Shown here: positions 1 to 7,303 of the stretch, one piece after another
How positions within the stretch are numbered: the first letter of the stretch is position 1
Layout of the letters: every line of letters starts with the position of its first letter
Assembly (NCBI RefSeq): GCF_010977555.1
Contig: NZ_CP048815.1
Span: 5,634,501-5,698,500, forward strand
Origin: Caulobacter rhizosphaerae
GTDB lineage: Bacteria > Pseudomonadota > Alphaproteobacteria > Caulobacterales > Caulobacteraceae
Reading direction: 5' to 3'
Length of the DNA: 64,000 bases
The notes under the pieces: model-generated
Database searches by the model: none
What the model was told of the DNA's origin: nothing
Seen by the model: only the letters and a program-made list of their open reading frames with translations
Position numbers and translations under genes: made by a program

Positions 1-1
1 C

Positions 2-427
2 GCGGCCATGAAGTACCAGGCCGAGGGCCGTCCGGCCGTGGTGTTCGGCGGCAAGGAATACGGCACCGGCAGCTCGCGCGACTGGGCCGCCAAGGGCACC
101 AAGCTGCTGGGCGTCCGGGCGGTTATCTGCGAAAGCTTCGAGCGCATCCACCGTTCGAATCTGGTCGGCATGGGCGTGCTGCCGCTGCAGTTCGTCCAGG
201 AAGGCTGGCAGAAGCTGGAACTGACGGGCGAGGAGATCGTGTCGATCCGCGGCCTGCAGGACCTGGCGCCGCGTAAGCAGCTGATCGTCGAGCTCTACCG
301 CCCGACCGACGGCCGCATCGCCCGCTTCCCGGTCCGCTGCCGCATCGACACGCCCACCGAGCTTGAATACTTCAAGAACGGCGGCGTCCTGAACTACGTG
401 CTGCGCAACCTGGCCAAGGCCGACTAA
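2..427 (+). CDS. acnA: Aconitate hydratase A, C-terminal part (5' end outside window)
   Basis: Aconitase converts citrate to isocitrate in the TCA cycle in the cytoplasm. Only the last 141 residues are present and the frame is open to the window edge, so this is the swivel domain of a protein that is normally about 890 residues long. Visible family features are [18 protein letters not shown], whose Arg-Asp-Trp segment belongs to the domain-4 substrate loop, [16 protein letters not shown], and the AcnA-type ending [19 protein letters not shown]. That ending separates it from LeuD and from AcnB. A strong hairpin terminator follows 39 bases after the stop, so transcription probably ends here. 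The identification is secure. Confidence 0.95.
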   Translation, partial: AAMKYQAEGRPAVVFGGKEYGTGSSRDWAAKGTKLLGVRAVICESFERIHRSNLVGMGVLPLQFVQEGWQKLELTGEEIVSIRGLQDLAPRKQLIVELYRPTDGRIARFPVRCRIDTPTELEYFKNGGVLNYVLRNLAKAD

Positions 428-465
428 GGGCCCCGGTCAGGGCGCCTTCAGCGCCGGACAAGATC

Positions 466-494
466 AAGCCGGGTCCGAAAGAGCCCGGCTTTTT
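466..494 (+). terminator. Rho-independent terminator of acnA
   Basis: The inverted repeat AGCCGGG / CCCGGCT (467-473 and 484-490) has a 10-base loop and is followed by a run of five T. It lies just downstream of the aconitase stop codon. Confidence 0.8.
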
Positions 495-605
495 CCTTGC
501 CGCACGGCCGGCGCACCCTGCAGTTGACGGTTTTTGTGCGGAAAGCCCGCCTTCACGGCCTCGTGAACGGCCATCTTCCGCGATCTTGGCTTAAGTGCCC
601 CGCAC

Positions 606-1322
606 ATGCGTCAGGCCCTGCTCTCCGTTGTTCTCGCCACCCTCGCGGGTTTTTCAGCCACGCCCGCCTTCGCCGCGAAACCGCCGGTGGTCGTCGAGCT
701 GTTCACCGCCCAAGGTTGCTCGTCCTGCGGCAAGGCCAACCAGGTCGTCGCCGACATGGCCGACGACAAGGGCGTGCTGGCCCTGACCTATTCGGTCGAC
801 TACTGGGACTATCTGGGCTGGACCGACACCTTCGCCAAGCCCGCCTTCGCCGCTCGCCAGCGCGCCTACGCCACGAAGTTCTCGCTGCGCGACGTGCCGA
901 CCCCGCAGGTGGTGGTCGCCGGCCGCCAGCAGGCGTCCGGCGCCAAGGCCGAAGCCGTCGAGACCCTGGTCAAGGAGGCCGCCAAGGCGCCCTCCAACCC
1001 GCCGGACATGGAATTCGTCGGCGACGGCGCCCGCGTCGCCGTCGGCTCGGGGCCCGCGCCGCGCGGCGGGGGCGAGGTCTGGCTGGTGCGCTACGATCCG
1101 CGCGAGCAGGACATCGCCGTCAAGCGCGGCGACAACCGCGGCCAGACCCTGGTCCACCGCAACGTCGTGCGCGAGCTGGTCCGCCTGGGCCCCTGGAACG
1201 GTCGCCCCAGGCTGTATCGTCTGCCAGCGGCGGGCGACGAGGCGCTGAAGACCGTGATCCTGGTGCAGGGCGCCAAGGGCGGCCGGGTGATCGGCGTGCT
1301 GCAGGAAGCGGCGGAGAAATAG
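606..1322 (+). CDS. Exported DUF1223 thioredoxin-like protein
   Basis: This 238-residue protein matches the DUF1223 family, periplasmic proteins with a thioredoxin-like start whose function is not established. Residues 1-23 form a signal peptide (hydrophobic VVLATLAGFSA, cleavage near AFA|AKP). Just after it comes the family signature VELFTAQGCSSCGKAN, with a Cys38-x2-Cys41 pair in thioredoxin position. WDYLGW and the later TPQVVV segment are also typical. I infer a periplasmic redox role from the cysteine pair. The ATG at 606 is chosen because it gives the signal peptide directly. A CTCCCCC-type palindromic repeat begins just after the stop. Confidence 0.85.
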   Translation: MRQALLSVVLATLAGFSATPAFAAKPPVVVELFTAQGCSSCGKANQVVADMADDKGVLALTYSVDYWDYLGWTDTFAKPAFAARQRAYATKFSLRDVPTPQVVVAGRQQASGAKAEAVETLVKEAAKAPSNPPDMEFVGDGARVAVGSGPAPRGGGEVWLVRYDPREQDIAVKRGDNRGQTLVHRNVVRELVRLGPWNGRPRLYRLPAAGDEALKTVILVQGAKGGRVIGVLQEAAEK

Positions 1323-1328
1323 AAAACC

Positions 1329-1458
1329 CTCTCCCCTTGGGGGAGGTGTCGGCGCAGCCGACGGAGGGGGGGAGTTGTCGGATCGTCGATCCCTGAGCCG
1401 CCCTCGCAACACTCCCCCCACCGATCGCTTCGCGATCGCCTCCCCCACAGGGGGAGGA
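1329..1458. repeat. Intergenic palindromic repeat, CTCCCCC family
   Basis: A roughly 130-bp inverted structure: CTCCCCTTGGGGGAGGTGTC with GCAGCCGACGGAGGGGG on the left and ACTCCCCCCACCGATCGCTT with CGCGATCGCCTCCCCCAC on the right. The same parts recur at 4419-4549, 21761-21862 (diverged), 48606-48705 (diverged) and around the IS at 57.5-58.8 kb. Confidence 0.85.
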
Positions 1459-1473
1459 TCGCGCCCCCATAAT

Positions 1474-1510
1474 GAAAGGCCCGCGCGGGGAGGGGACACC
1501 GCGCGGGCCT
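1474..1510 (-). terminator. Terminator of candidate sRNA copy B
   Basis: AGGCCCGCGCGG (1477-1488) pairs with CCGCGCGGGCCT (1499-1510), a perfect 12-bp stem. It is followed on the minus strand by TTTCATT. Confidence 0.6.
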
Positions 1511-1616
1511 CTTAGGGGGAGGGGAATATCTAGACCGTCGGCCGACCGGAGCCCGGGTCGGGGGCTGGGGGGCAATCAGGGTCCGAGCCGGGACGTCCGA
1601 TCAGCCGACAATGATC

Positions 1617-1685
1617 TTATGGCGGGCCAAGCCGGCGCTCGAAGGGCGTGATCAAGGTCGTTTCGCGGCGGTTCGTGTCCGCCAT
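1617..1685 (-). CDS. Short Arg-rich ORF in sRNA module, copy B
   Basis: A 22-codon ORF starting MADTNRRETTLI and ending FERRLGPP. It aligns in frame with the 15-codon ORF of copy A (TLI...RR.LG.P pattern) and stops 6 bases before the conserved stem. Similar frame and position in both copies hint at translation, perhaps as a leader peptide. It is too short to prove coding from one sequence. Confidence 0.3.
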   Translation of the reverse strand: MADTNRRETTLITPFERRLGPP

Positions 1686-1730
1686 GTGTCGCCCGCCTGC
1701 ATCGGCGGCCAGGCCGTGTGACGCGCACGC

Positions 1731-1766
1731 GAAAACCCCGCGTGGAGAGGGGCGCCACGCGGGGTT
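1731..1766 (-). terminator. Terminator of candidate sRNA copy A
   Basis: AACCCCGCGTGG (1734-1745) pairs with CCACGCGGGGTT (1755-1766). On the minus strand the stem ends in TTTTCGCG. Confidence 0.65.
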
Positions 1767-1876
1767 CTGAGCGGGTAGTGCAGAGAGTTGTCTGTCGGCC
1801 GATCGGCCCACGATCAAGGGGGCTGGGGGGGCTGTTCAGGATCCTGAACCGCAGGATGTCCGATCAGCCGACAGCC

Positions 1877-1924
1877 TCAAGATGGAGAGCCAAGCGGGCG
1901 GCGGCGGGTCCAAATTAAGGTCAT
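1877..1924 (-). CDS. Short Arg-rich ORF in sRNA module, copy A
   Basis: A 15-codon ORF, MTLIWTRRRPLGSPS, preceded by GGCGGACACGAA, a string also present at the start of the copy B ORF. It shares TLI and the Arg-rich / LG.P pattern with copy B. It could be a leader peptide or a small protein; the evidence is only the duplicated arrangement. Confidence 0.3.
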   Translation of the reverse strand: MTLIWTRRRPLGSPS

Positions 1925-2047
1925 TTCGTGTCCGCCGGAGCCGGGCCGGACATTATCAAGCGCGACTGTAGCGTGGCCGCAACGCTGGCGAGGGGCGTGC
2001 ACGGCGCCGCTCGCATCCGGGCCCGATTTGGGTTTAGGATTCGGCCG

Positions 2048-2374
2048 ATGGCCCTGGATTCCCGCCCCGCCGCCGGCGTCGTTTTCTTCGAGCGCCGCGA
2101 GATCGACCAGCTCCTGCGGCTGTATGGCCGGATGGTCGCCGCCGGCGAGTGGCGCGACTACGGCATGGCCGGGACGATCGACCACGCGGTGTTCTCGGTG
2201 TTCCGCCACGCGGCCGAGGCCCCGCTCTACCGCATCGAGAAGCGCCCGGCCCTGGCCCGCAAGCAGGGCCAATGGGCGGTGATCGGCCAGGGCGGCTTGA
2301 CCCTGAAGCGCGGCCACGACCTCGGCCAAGTGCTGCGGATGTTCGACAGGGGCCGGTTCAAGGTGGTGGATTAG
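2048..2374 (+). CDS. DUF2794 domain protein
   Basis: This 108-residue protein matches the alphaproteobacterial DUF2794 family, whose function is unknown. The recognisable core is VVFFERREIDQLLRLYGRMV, followed by AAGEWRDYGM, VFSVFRHAAEAPLYRIEKRP and GGLTLKRGHDLGQVLR, nearly the full length of the family. There is no signal peptide or membrane segment, so it is presumably cytoplasmic. An upstream TTG or GTG extension to 1928 is open but outside the conserved part, so I take the ATG at 2048. It is a single gene between the sRNA module and a bidirectional terminator. Confidence 0.8.
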   Translation: MALDSRPAAGVVFFERREIDQLLRLYGRMVAAGEWRDYGMAGTIDHAVFSVFRHAAEAPLYRIEKRPALARKQGQWAVIGQGGLTLKRGHDLGQVLRMFDRGRFKVVD

Positions 2375-2405
2375 AGCCGCCCTGCGTCCTCGGAGCCTCT
2401 CAAGC

Positions 2406-2438
2406 AAAAAGCCCCGGCGGTTTCCCGCCGGGGCTTTC
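2406..2438. terminator. Bidirectional terminator between DUF2794 gene and bax-inhibitor gene
   Basis: GCCCCGGCGG TTTC CCGCCGGGGC forms a perfect 10-bp stem (2411-2434). It has A5 on the left and T3 on the right, so it can serve both convergent genes. Confidence 0.85.
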
Positions 2439-2461
2439 GCGTTTCAGGTCCGAACCCGGAT

Positions 2462-3217
2462 CTAGCGGCGCGAGCCGAAGATGCTGAGCAGGAATTGGAA
2501 CAGGTTGATGAAGTTCAGATAGAGGTTCAGCGCGCCGTAGTTGGTGGCCACCGCCATCGAGTCGCGATCGACGCCCACCATCTGGTAGTAGTTCATCTTC
2601 AGGTTCTGGGTGTCGTAGGCGATCAGGCCCGCGAAGATGAACACGCCCAGGATGCTGATGATGAAGCTCAGGCCCGGCAGGTGCAGGAACATCTGAGCCA
2701 GCGAGGCCAGCACCAGGCCGATCAGGCCCATGATCAGGAAGCTGCCGAAACCGGTGAGGTCCTTCTTGGTGGTGTAGCCGAACAGGCTGAGGCCGCCGAA
2801 GGCGATGGCGGTGATCAGGAACGTCGTGAACACCGACTGGATCTGGTAGACCAGCAGCCACAGGCCCAGGCCCGCGCCGATCGAGGCCACCAGGGCCCAG
2901 TACAGCGCGCCCGAAGAGCGGGCGGTCGGGTTGCGCATGGCGAAGATCGACACCAGGATCATGGCCAGCGGCGCGAAGCGCAGCACCATGCCCAGCACCG
3001 TGAAGCCGACAAGACGGCCCTCCGGGGTCTGGATGTAGAGCAGGTTGGCGACCGGCGCATAGGCGGTCGTCAGGTAGGCCAGGGCGGCGGAAAGCAGAAG
3101 ACCCAGCGCCACCTTGTTGTAGACGCCGAGCATGAAACTACGCAGGCCGGCGTCAACCGACATGTCGGCGCGATCCGCGGGGATCGAGCGCGCGTAGCCG
3201 CGGTTGAAGTCGTTCAT
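2462..3217 (-). CDS. Bax inhibitor-1 / YccA family membrane protein
   Basis: A 251-residue polytopic inner-membrane protein of the BI-1 (TMBIM) family. About seven hydrophobic segments are visible, from VYNKVALGLLLSAALAYL near residue 35 to the last one ending INLFQFLLSIFGSRR. The middle segment FVLGM...APLAMILVS and the late acidic motif IAYDTQNLKMNYY are typical of the bacterial branch. BI-1 proteins are linked to calcium leak and membrane stress; the role in this organism is not known. The ATG at 3217 gives the usual short polar N-terminus. It is divergent from the aldo/keto reductase with a 146-bp gap. Confidence 0.88.
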   Translation of the reverse strand: MNDFNRGYARSIPADRADMSVDAGLRSFMLGVYNKVALGLLLSAALAYLTTAYAPVANLLYIQTPEGRLVGFTVLGMVLRFAPLAMILVSIFAMRNPTARSSGALYWALVASIGAGLGLWLLVYQIQSVFTTFLITAIAFGGLSLFGYTTKKDLTGFGSFLIMGLIGLVLASLAQMFLHLPGLSFIISILGVFIFAGLIAYDTQNLKMNYYQMVGVDRDSMAVATNYGALNLYLNFINLFQFLLSIFGSRR

Positions 3218-3363
3218 CGGGTTAAGGCCCTTCGAAAAAACAGCGCGCCCGTCTTGGACGCTTCCCGAATATCGGGGCCCCGCGAGTATCATGCAAGATG
3301 TTGCGCTTTCCGTGGCGCGCGCGGCCCTTAAGATGAATCCGCAACATCCTTGAAAGGGGCGCC

Positions 3364-4416
3364 ATGGACTACGTCGAACTCGGCCGGACCGGCATCCAGG
3401 TCTCGCGCTGCTGCCTGGGCACCATGACCTGGGGCTCGCAGAACAGCGAGGCGGAGGCCCACCAGCAGATGGACTACGCGCTCGCCCAGGGCGTGACCTT
3501 CTGGGACACCGCCGAGATGTACGCCAGCCCGCCCAGCCCGGAGACGCAGGGGTCGACGGAGCGCCACATCGGGTCGTGGCTGAAGAAGAGCGGCAAGCGC
3601 CAGGAGATCGTCCTGGCCTCCAAGGTGGCCGGTCGGGGCACGGCGTTCGGCGGCCTGTCGTGGATGCGGCCCGACGGCGGTCCCACCCGCCAGACCAAGG
3701 CCCAGATCGACTACGCGGTCGAGCAGTCGCTGAAACGCCTGCAGACCGACTATCTGGACCTCTACCAGCTGCACTGGCCCGACCGCCCGGTGCGGGTGTT
3801 CGGCGGCCAGACCTTCAAGGACTACGATCAGGACTTCGAGGCGTTCGGCGACATCCTCGAGGCGCTGGACGCCCATGTGAAGAAGGGGACGATCCGGGCG
3901 ATCGGCGTTTCCAACGAGTTCCCGTGGGGCGTGATGCGCTTCCTGGCCGAGGCGCAGGCGCACGGCCTGCCGCGCATCGCCTCGATCCAGAACGCCTACC
4001 ACCTGGCCAACCGCACGTTCGAATACGGCCTGGCCGAGATCGCCATGCGCGAGCAGGTCGGCCTGCTGGCCTATTCGCCCCTGGCCCAGGGCGCCCTGAC
4101 CGGCAAGTACCTGGACGGCAAGCTGCCCGAGGGCTCGCGCAAGGCGCTCTACAACCGCATGCAGCGCTACGAGGGTCCCGGCGCCGAGCCGGCGATCCGC
4201 GGCTATGTCGAGCTCGCCGCCCATTTCCGCGTCGACCCGGCCCAGCTGGCCCTGAAGTTCTGCGACACCCGCGCGTTCGTCACCGCCACCATCATCGGCG
4301 CCACCACGATGGACCAGCTGAAGACCAACATCGCCGCGTTCGACCTGACCTGGACCGAGGAGATGGAAAAGGCGGTCAACGCCCTGCACGCCCTGCAGCC
4401 GAATCCGTGTCCCTAA
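3364..4416 (+). CDS. Aldo/keto reductase (Tas-like)
   Basis: A 350-residue NADPH-dependent aldo/keto reductase of the Tas subgroup, a soluble TIM-barrel enzyme that reduces aldehydes or ketones. The catalytic tetrad is visible as Asp48, Tyr53 (WDTAEMY), Lys87 (LASKVAG) and His136 (LYQLHWPDRP). The NADP-binding end includes AYSPLAQGALTGKY and TIIGATTMDQLKTNI. The length equals E. coli Tas (346 residues). SD-like GAAAGGGG sits just before the ATG. The substrate cannot be read from sequence. A CTCCCCC-type palindrome starts right after the stop codon. Confidence 0.9.
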   Translation: MDYVELGRTGIQVSRCCLGTMTWGSQNSEAEAHQQMDYALAQGVTFWDTAEMYASPPSPETQGSTERHIGSWLKKSGKRQEIVLASKVAGRGTAFGGLSWMRPDGGPTRQTKAQIDYAVEQSLKRLQTDYLDLYQLHWPDRPVRVFGGQTFKDYDQDFEAFGDILEALDAHVKKGTIRAIGVSNEFPWGVMRFLAEAQAHGLPRIASIQNAYHLANRTFEYGLAEIAMREQVGLLAYSPLAQGALTGKYLDGKLPEGSRKALYNRMQRYEGPGAEPAIRGYVELAAHFRVDPAQLALKFCDTRAFVTATIIGATTMDQLKTNIAAFDLTWTEEMEKAVNALHALQPNPCP

Positions 4417-4418
4417 AT

Positions 4419-4549
4419 CCTCCCCCTGTGGGGGAGGCGATCGCGAAGCGATCGGTGGGGGGAGTTTTAGGATCGAATGTCCGGGATATTGCGCCCTGCC
4501 GATAACCCCCCTCCGTCGGCTTCGCCGACACCTCCCCCATAGGGGGAGG
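4419..4549. repeat. Intergenic palindromic repeat, CTCCCCC family
   Basis: TCCTCCCCCTGTGGGGGAGG and CGATCGCGAAGCGATCGGTG on the left, CTCCGTCGGCTTCGCCGACA and CCTCCCCCATAGGGGGAGGA on the right. It has the same building blocks as 1329-1458 in the opposite orientation. Confidence 0.85.
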
Positions 4550-4567
4550 ATCCTGTAAACCCCTCTC

Positions 4568-5104
4568 ATGATCCGCCTGTTCACCGCCGTCGCTATTCCG
4601 ACCGAGGTCGGCGAGCACCTCTTGCCGCGCCAGCACGGGATCGAGGGCGCGCGCTGGCGGGCGCGCCAGGCGTTCCACATCACCCTGAAGTTCATCGGCG
4701 ACGTGCAGGAAACCACCGCCGCCGACCTGGACGAGGAACTGCGGGGGATCCAGGCCCCGGCCCTGGACCTCGAGCTTCAGGGCGTCGGCCATTTCGGCGA
4801 AGGCGTCGAGATCCACGCGGTCTGGGCCGGGCTCGCCGAGAACCGAGACCTGCGCCATCTGGCCAAGGCCAACGAGAGCGCCGCCCGCCGGGCCGGCCTG
4901 AAGCCGGAGGCCCGGGTCTATACCCCGCACGTCACCCTGGCCTATCTGAAGCGGCCGGCCGTTCCCGAGGTCGCCGCCTGGATCCAGGCCAACAACCTGC
5001 TGCATTCGCCGCCGTTCCGCGTCGACCGCTTTGGCCTCTATTCTAGCTGGCGAACCAGCGAGGGCTCGGCCTATCGGCTGGAGGCGGAATACCCCCTGGG
5101 CTGA
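4568..5104 (+). CDS. thpR: RNA 2',3'-cyclic phosphodiesterase
   Basis: This 178-residue protein belongs to the 2H phosphoesterase superfamily, LigT/ThpR branch, which opens 2',3'-cyclic phosphate RNA ends and was first described as a 2'-5' RNA ligase. Both HxTx motifs are present: HITL at residues 37-40 and HVTL at 121-124. The family start MIRLFTAVAIP is also clear, and the length is normal for the family (about 175-190). It stands alone between two different repeat elements, so there is no operon context. Expected to be cytoplasmic. Confidence 0.92.
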   Translation: MIRLFTAVAIPTEVGEHLLPRQHGIEGARWRARQAFHITLKFIGDVQETTAADLDEELRGIQAPALDLELQGVGHFGEGVEIHAVWAGLAENRDLRHLAKANESAARRAGLKPEARVYTPHVTLAYLKRPAVPEVAAWIQANNLLHSPPFRVDRFGLYSSWRTSEGSAYRLEAEYPLG

Positions 5105-5110
5105 GGCCAT

Positions 5111-5207
5111 GCGTCCTTCGAGGCCGCTTCGCGGCGCCTCAGGATGAGGAGCGTCTTGCTGAAATCCTCATCCTGAGGTGCGAGGCGTCGCCGAGCCTCG
5201 AAGGACG
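5111..5207. repeat. Intergenic palindromic repeat, CCTCATCCTGAGG family
   Basis: GCGTCCTTCGAGGC...CCTCAGGATGAGGA on the left is mirrored by TCCTCATCCTGAGG...GCCTCGAAGGACG on the right. Related copies are at 13841-13940, 18871-18951 and 60091-60174. Confidence 0.85.
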
Positions 5208-5312
5208 TCCAGGCGCCGGCCAGAGCCGAAACGTCCAAGAACACCGGTCGCCCTTGCGGTTTGATCGCGCGGCGCGGCAGGTGACGGCGGCGCTTGAACG
5301 CCGGAGGCCCGC

Positions 5313-5774
5313 ATGTCGCTCTATCTGTTCGCCCTGCTGATCGGGGTCGTCGCAGGCCTTCGCGCCATGACCGCCCCGGCCGCCGTCGCCTGGGGCGCGC
5401 ATCTGGGCCTGATCTCGCTGCAGGGCGGGCCGCTGGCCTGGCTGGGCGGCGCGATCGCAGCCTGGACGTTCACCGCCCTGGCTGTCCTGGAACTGGTCGG
5501 CGACCAGCTGCCCAAGACCCCCAGTCGCAAGGTTCCGGTGCAGTTCGGAACACGGATCGTCAGCGGCGCATTCTGCGGCGCGGCCATCGGCACGACCCAG
5601 GACGCCTGGATCGGCGGGGCCGTCGCCGGCGCGATCGGCGCGGTGATCGGCACGCTGGGCGGCGCGGACGTCCGCGGCCGCCTGGCCAAGGCGTTCGGCC
5701 GCGACCTGCCCGCCGGCCTGCTGGAAGACGTGGTCGCCGTGGGCGGCGCGGCCCTGATCGTCTCGGCCGTCTGA
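5313..5774 (+). CDS. DUF4126 membrane protein
   Basis: A 153-residue, Gly/Ala-rich inner-membrane protein of the DUF4126 family. The opening segment LFALLIGVVAGLRAMTAPAA, the pair AWTFTALAVLELVGDQLPKT, and the glycine-rich AGAIGAVIGTLGG near residues 110-120 are characteristic. Three to four hydrophobic helices are visible. The function is unknown. It ends 3 bases before the next gene, a flavin disulfide oxidoreductase, so the two are probably co-transcribed. Confidence 0.8.
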   Translation: MSLYLFALLIGVVAGLRAMTAPAAVAWGAHLGLISLQGGPLAWLGGAIAAWTFTALAVLELVGDQLPKTPSRKVPVQFGTRIVSGAFCGAAIGTTQDAWIGGAVAGAIGAVIGTLGGADVRGRLAKAFGRDLPAGLLEDVVAVGGAALIVSAV

Positions 5775-5777
5775 CCC

Positions 5778-7190
5778 ATGGCCGCCCCCAATTCCAAAAC
5801 CCGGCGCTTCGACGCCATCATCATCGGGGCCGGCCAGGCGGGCCCGGCCCTGGCCGGACGATTGACGGACGCCGGCTGGACCGTCGCCCTGGTCGAGCGC
5901 CAGGACATCGGCGGGACCTGCGTCAACACCGGCTGCATGCCGACCAAGACCCTGGTGGCCAGCGCCTACGCCGCCCACCTGGCGCGGCGGTCGGCCGACT
6001 ACGGCGTCGTCCTGCAGGGCGAGGTCGGGGTGGACATGAAGCGGGTCCATGATCGGGCCCGGTCGGTCACCCTCAACGCCCGCGGCAACCTGGAAAAGTG
6101 GCTGGACGGCATGAAGGGCTGCACGGTGTTCCGGGGCCACGCCCGGTTCGAGAGCGCCGACACCGTGCGGGTCGGCGACGACCTGCTCACCGCCCCGAAG
6201 ATCTTCCTCAATGTCGGCGGCCGCGCCAATGCGCCCGACATGCCTGGGCTGAACGACGTCTCGTACCTGACCAATGTCGGCATGATGGAAGTCGAGACCC
6301 TGCCCAAACACCTGGTCATCGTCGGCGGCAGCTATATCGGCCTGGAGTTCGCCCAGATGTACCGGCGCTTCGGCGCCGAGGTCACTGTGGTCGAGATGGG
6401 CCCGCGGCTGATCGGCCGCGAGGACCCGGAAATTTCCGACGCGGTGCGCCAGATCCTCCAGGCCGAGGGCGTGAACATCCGCCTTAACGCCGAATGCATC
6501 AGCTTCGCGCCGGCGGTGACCGAGGGCGGCGACGAGGGTGTCTGCGTCCATGTCACCTGCGAGGACGGCGCGCCTCAGGTGGTGGGCTCGCACGTGCTGC
6601 TGGCCATCGGTCGCCGGCCCAACACCGACGACCTGGGCTTGGACAAGGCGGGCATAGACCTGGACAAGCGCGGCTATGTGGTCGTCGACGACCAGCTGAA
6701 GACCAGCAACCCCGGCGTCTGGGCGATGGGCGACTGCAACGGCAAGGGCGCCTTCACCCACACCGCCTACAACGACTTCGAGATCGTCGCGGCCAACCTG
6801 CTGGACAACGATCCCAGGAAGGTCAGCGACCGCATCCCCTGCTATGGCCTGTTCATCGACCCGCCCCTGGGCCGCGTCGGGATGACCGAAGCCGAGGCCC
6901 GCGCCACTGGCCGGCCGCTGCTGGTCGGCCAGCGGCCGATGACCCGCGTCGGTCGGGCGGTCGAGAAGGGCGAGACGCAAGGCTTCATGAAGGTGGTCGT
7001 CGACGCCGAGACCAGGCAGATCCTCGGCGCGGCGATCCTGGGCCTGAACGGCGACGAGGCGGTCCACGGCCTGATCGACCTGATGTACGCCAGGGCGCCC
7101 TATACGGTGATCCAGCGCGCGGTGCACATCCACCCGACCGTGTCGGAACTGATCCCGACGATGCTCGGGGAGCTGAAGGCGCTGGTCTGA
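5778..7190 (+). CDS. FAD/NAD(P)-dependent disulfide oxidoreductase (MerA/Lpd-like)
   Basis: A 470-residue class I pyridine nucleotide-disulfide oxidoreductase. Domains in order: FAD-binding GAGQAG at residues 17-22, redox-active GGTCVNTGCMPTK with Cys48 and Cys53, NAD(P)-binding VGGSYIGLEFAQ followed by GAEVTVVE, a second FAD contact WAMGDC, and a C-terminal dimerisation domain with His452-Pro-x3-Glu457 (HPTVSE). It lacks the extra N-terminal HMA domain and the C-terminal Cys pair of true mercuric reductases, and no mer genes are nearby. It could be a glutathione- or lipoamide-type reductase for an unknown substrate. It is probably in an operon with the preceding DUF4126 gene. Confidence 0.88.
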   Translation: MAAPNSKTRRFDAIIIGAGQAGPALAGRLTDAGWTVALVERQDIGGTCVNTGCMPTKTLVASAYAAHLARRSADYGVVLQGEVGVDMKRVHDRARSVTLNARGNLEKWLDGMKGCTVFRGHARFESADTVRVGDDLLTAPKIFLNVGGRANAPDMPGLNDVSYLTNVGMMEVETLPKHLVIVGGSYIGLEFAQMYRRFGAEVTVVEMGPRLIGREDPEISDAVRQILQAEGVNIRLNAECISFAPAVTEGGDEGVCVHVTCEDGAPQVVGSHVLLAIGRRPNTDDLGLDKAGIDLDKRGYVVVDDQLKTSNPGVWAMGDCNGKGAFTHTAYNDFEIVAANLLDNDPRKVSDRIPCYGLFIDPPLGRVGMTEAEARATGRPLLVGQRPMTRVGRAVEKGETQGFMKVVVDAETRQILGAAILGLNGDEAVHGLIDLMYARAPYTVIQRAVHIHPTVSELIPTMLGELKALV

Positions 7191-7200
7191 TTCCTCAATC

Positions 7201-7295
7201 GGGGACATGCACTTGTGCGTGTCCCCAAGTTCGCCGGAAACCGTCGGAGTGACTCTTCGTATATCGGGTGGGGACACGCACAAGTGCATGTCCCC
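7201..7295. repeat. Paired 26-bp inverted repeats, GGGGACA family
   Basis: A 26-bp unit beginning GGGGACATGCACTTG (7201-7226) returns as its exact reverse complement at 7270-7295, beginning GGGGACACGCACAAG. Each unit is itself an imperfect hairpin. The same outer motif (GGGGACA...TGTCCCC) occurs at 16255-16322, 21077-21261, 30757-30782, 31335-31518 and 52428-52453. Confidence 0.85.
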
Positions 7296-7303
7296 GTCTC
7301 CGA

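Larger units (their letters stand above)
1474..1690 (-). ncRNA. Candidate structured small RNA, copy B of a tandem pair
   Basis: Read on the minus strand this segment holds a short Arg-rich ORF (1685-1617). It is followed within 6 bases by TGTCGGCTGATC, which pairs with GGTCGGCCGACG around a loop containing GCCCCCCAGCCCCC, and then by a strong terminator hairpin. The same three parts in the same order occur in copy A (1731-1930). Conservation of stem, C-rich loop and terminator at lower surrounding identity suggests a transcribed RNA. C-rich loops that can pair with ribosome binding sites are known in alphaproteobacterial sRNAs (the CcsR or cuckoo RNAs, GsrN). Membership of such a family is inference. 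Confidence 0.4.
1731..1930 (-). ncRNA. Candidate structured small RNA, copy A of a tandem pair
   Basis: This is the first copy on the minus strand. A short ORF (1924-1877) ends 3 bases before GATCAGCCGACA (+ strand 1862-1873), which pairs with TGTCGGCCGATC (1793-1804). The loop contains GCCCCCCCAGCCCCC, and a perfect terminator stem lies at 1734-1766. The arrangement matches copy B, so a module of about 200 bp appears duplicated. No confident promoter was found, although the segment upstream (1931-2030) is free of plus-strand coding sequence. Confidence 0.4.

Noticed and set aside
5778..7190. Mercuric reductase with a mer operon
   Set aside because: The protein lacks the HMA domain and C-terminal Cys pair, and no merR, merT or merP is nearby.
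7201..7295. CRISPR-like array at the mirrored 26-bp units
   Set aside because: There are only two units, in opposite orientation, with no direct repeat-spacer pattern and no cas genes.
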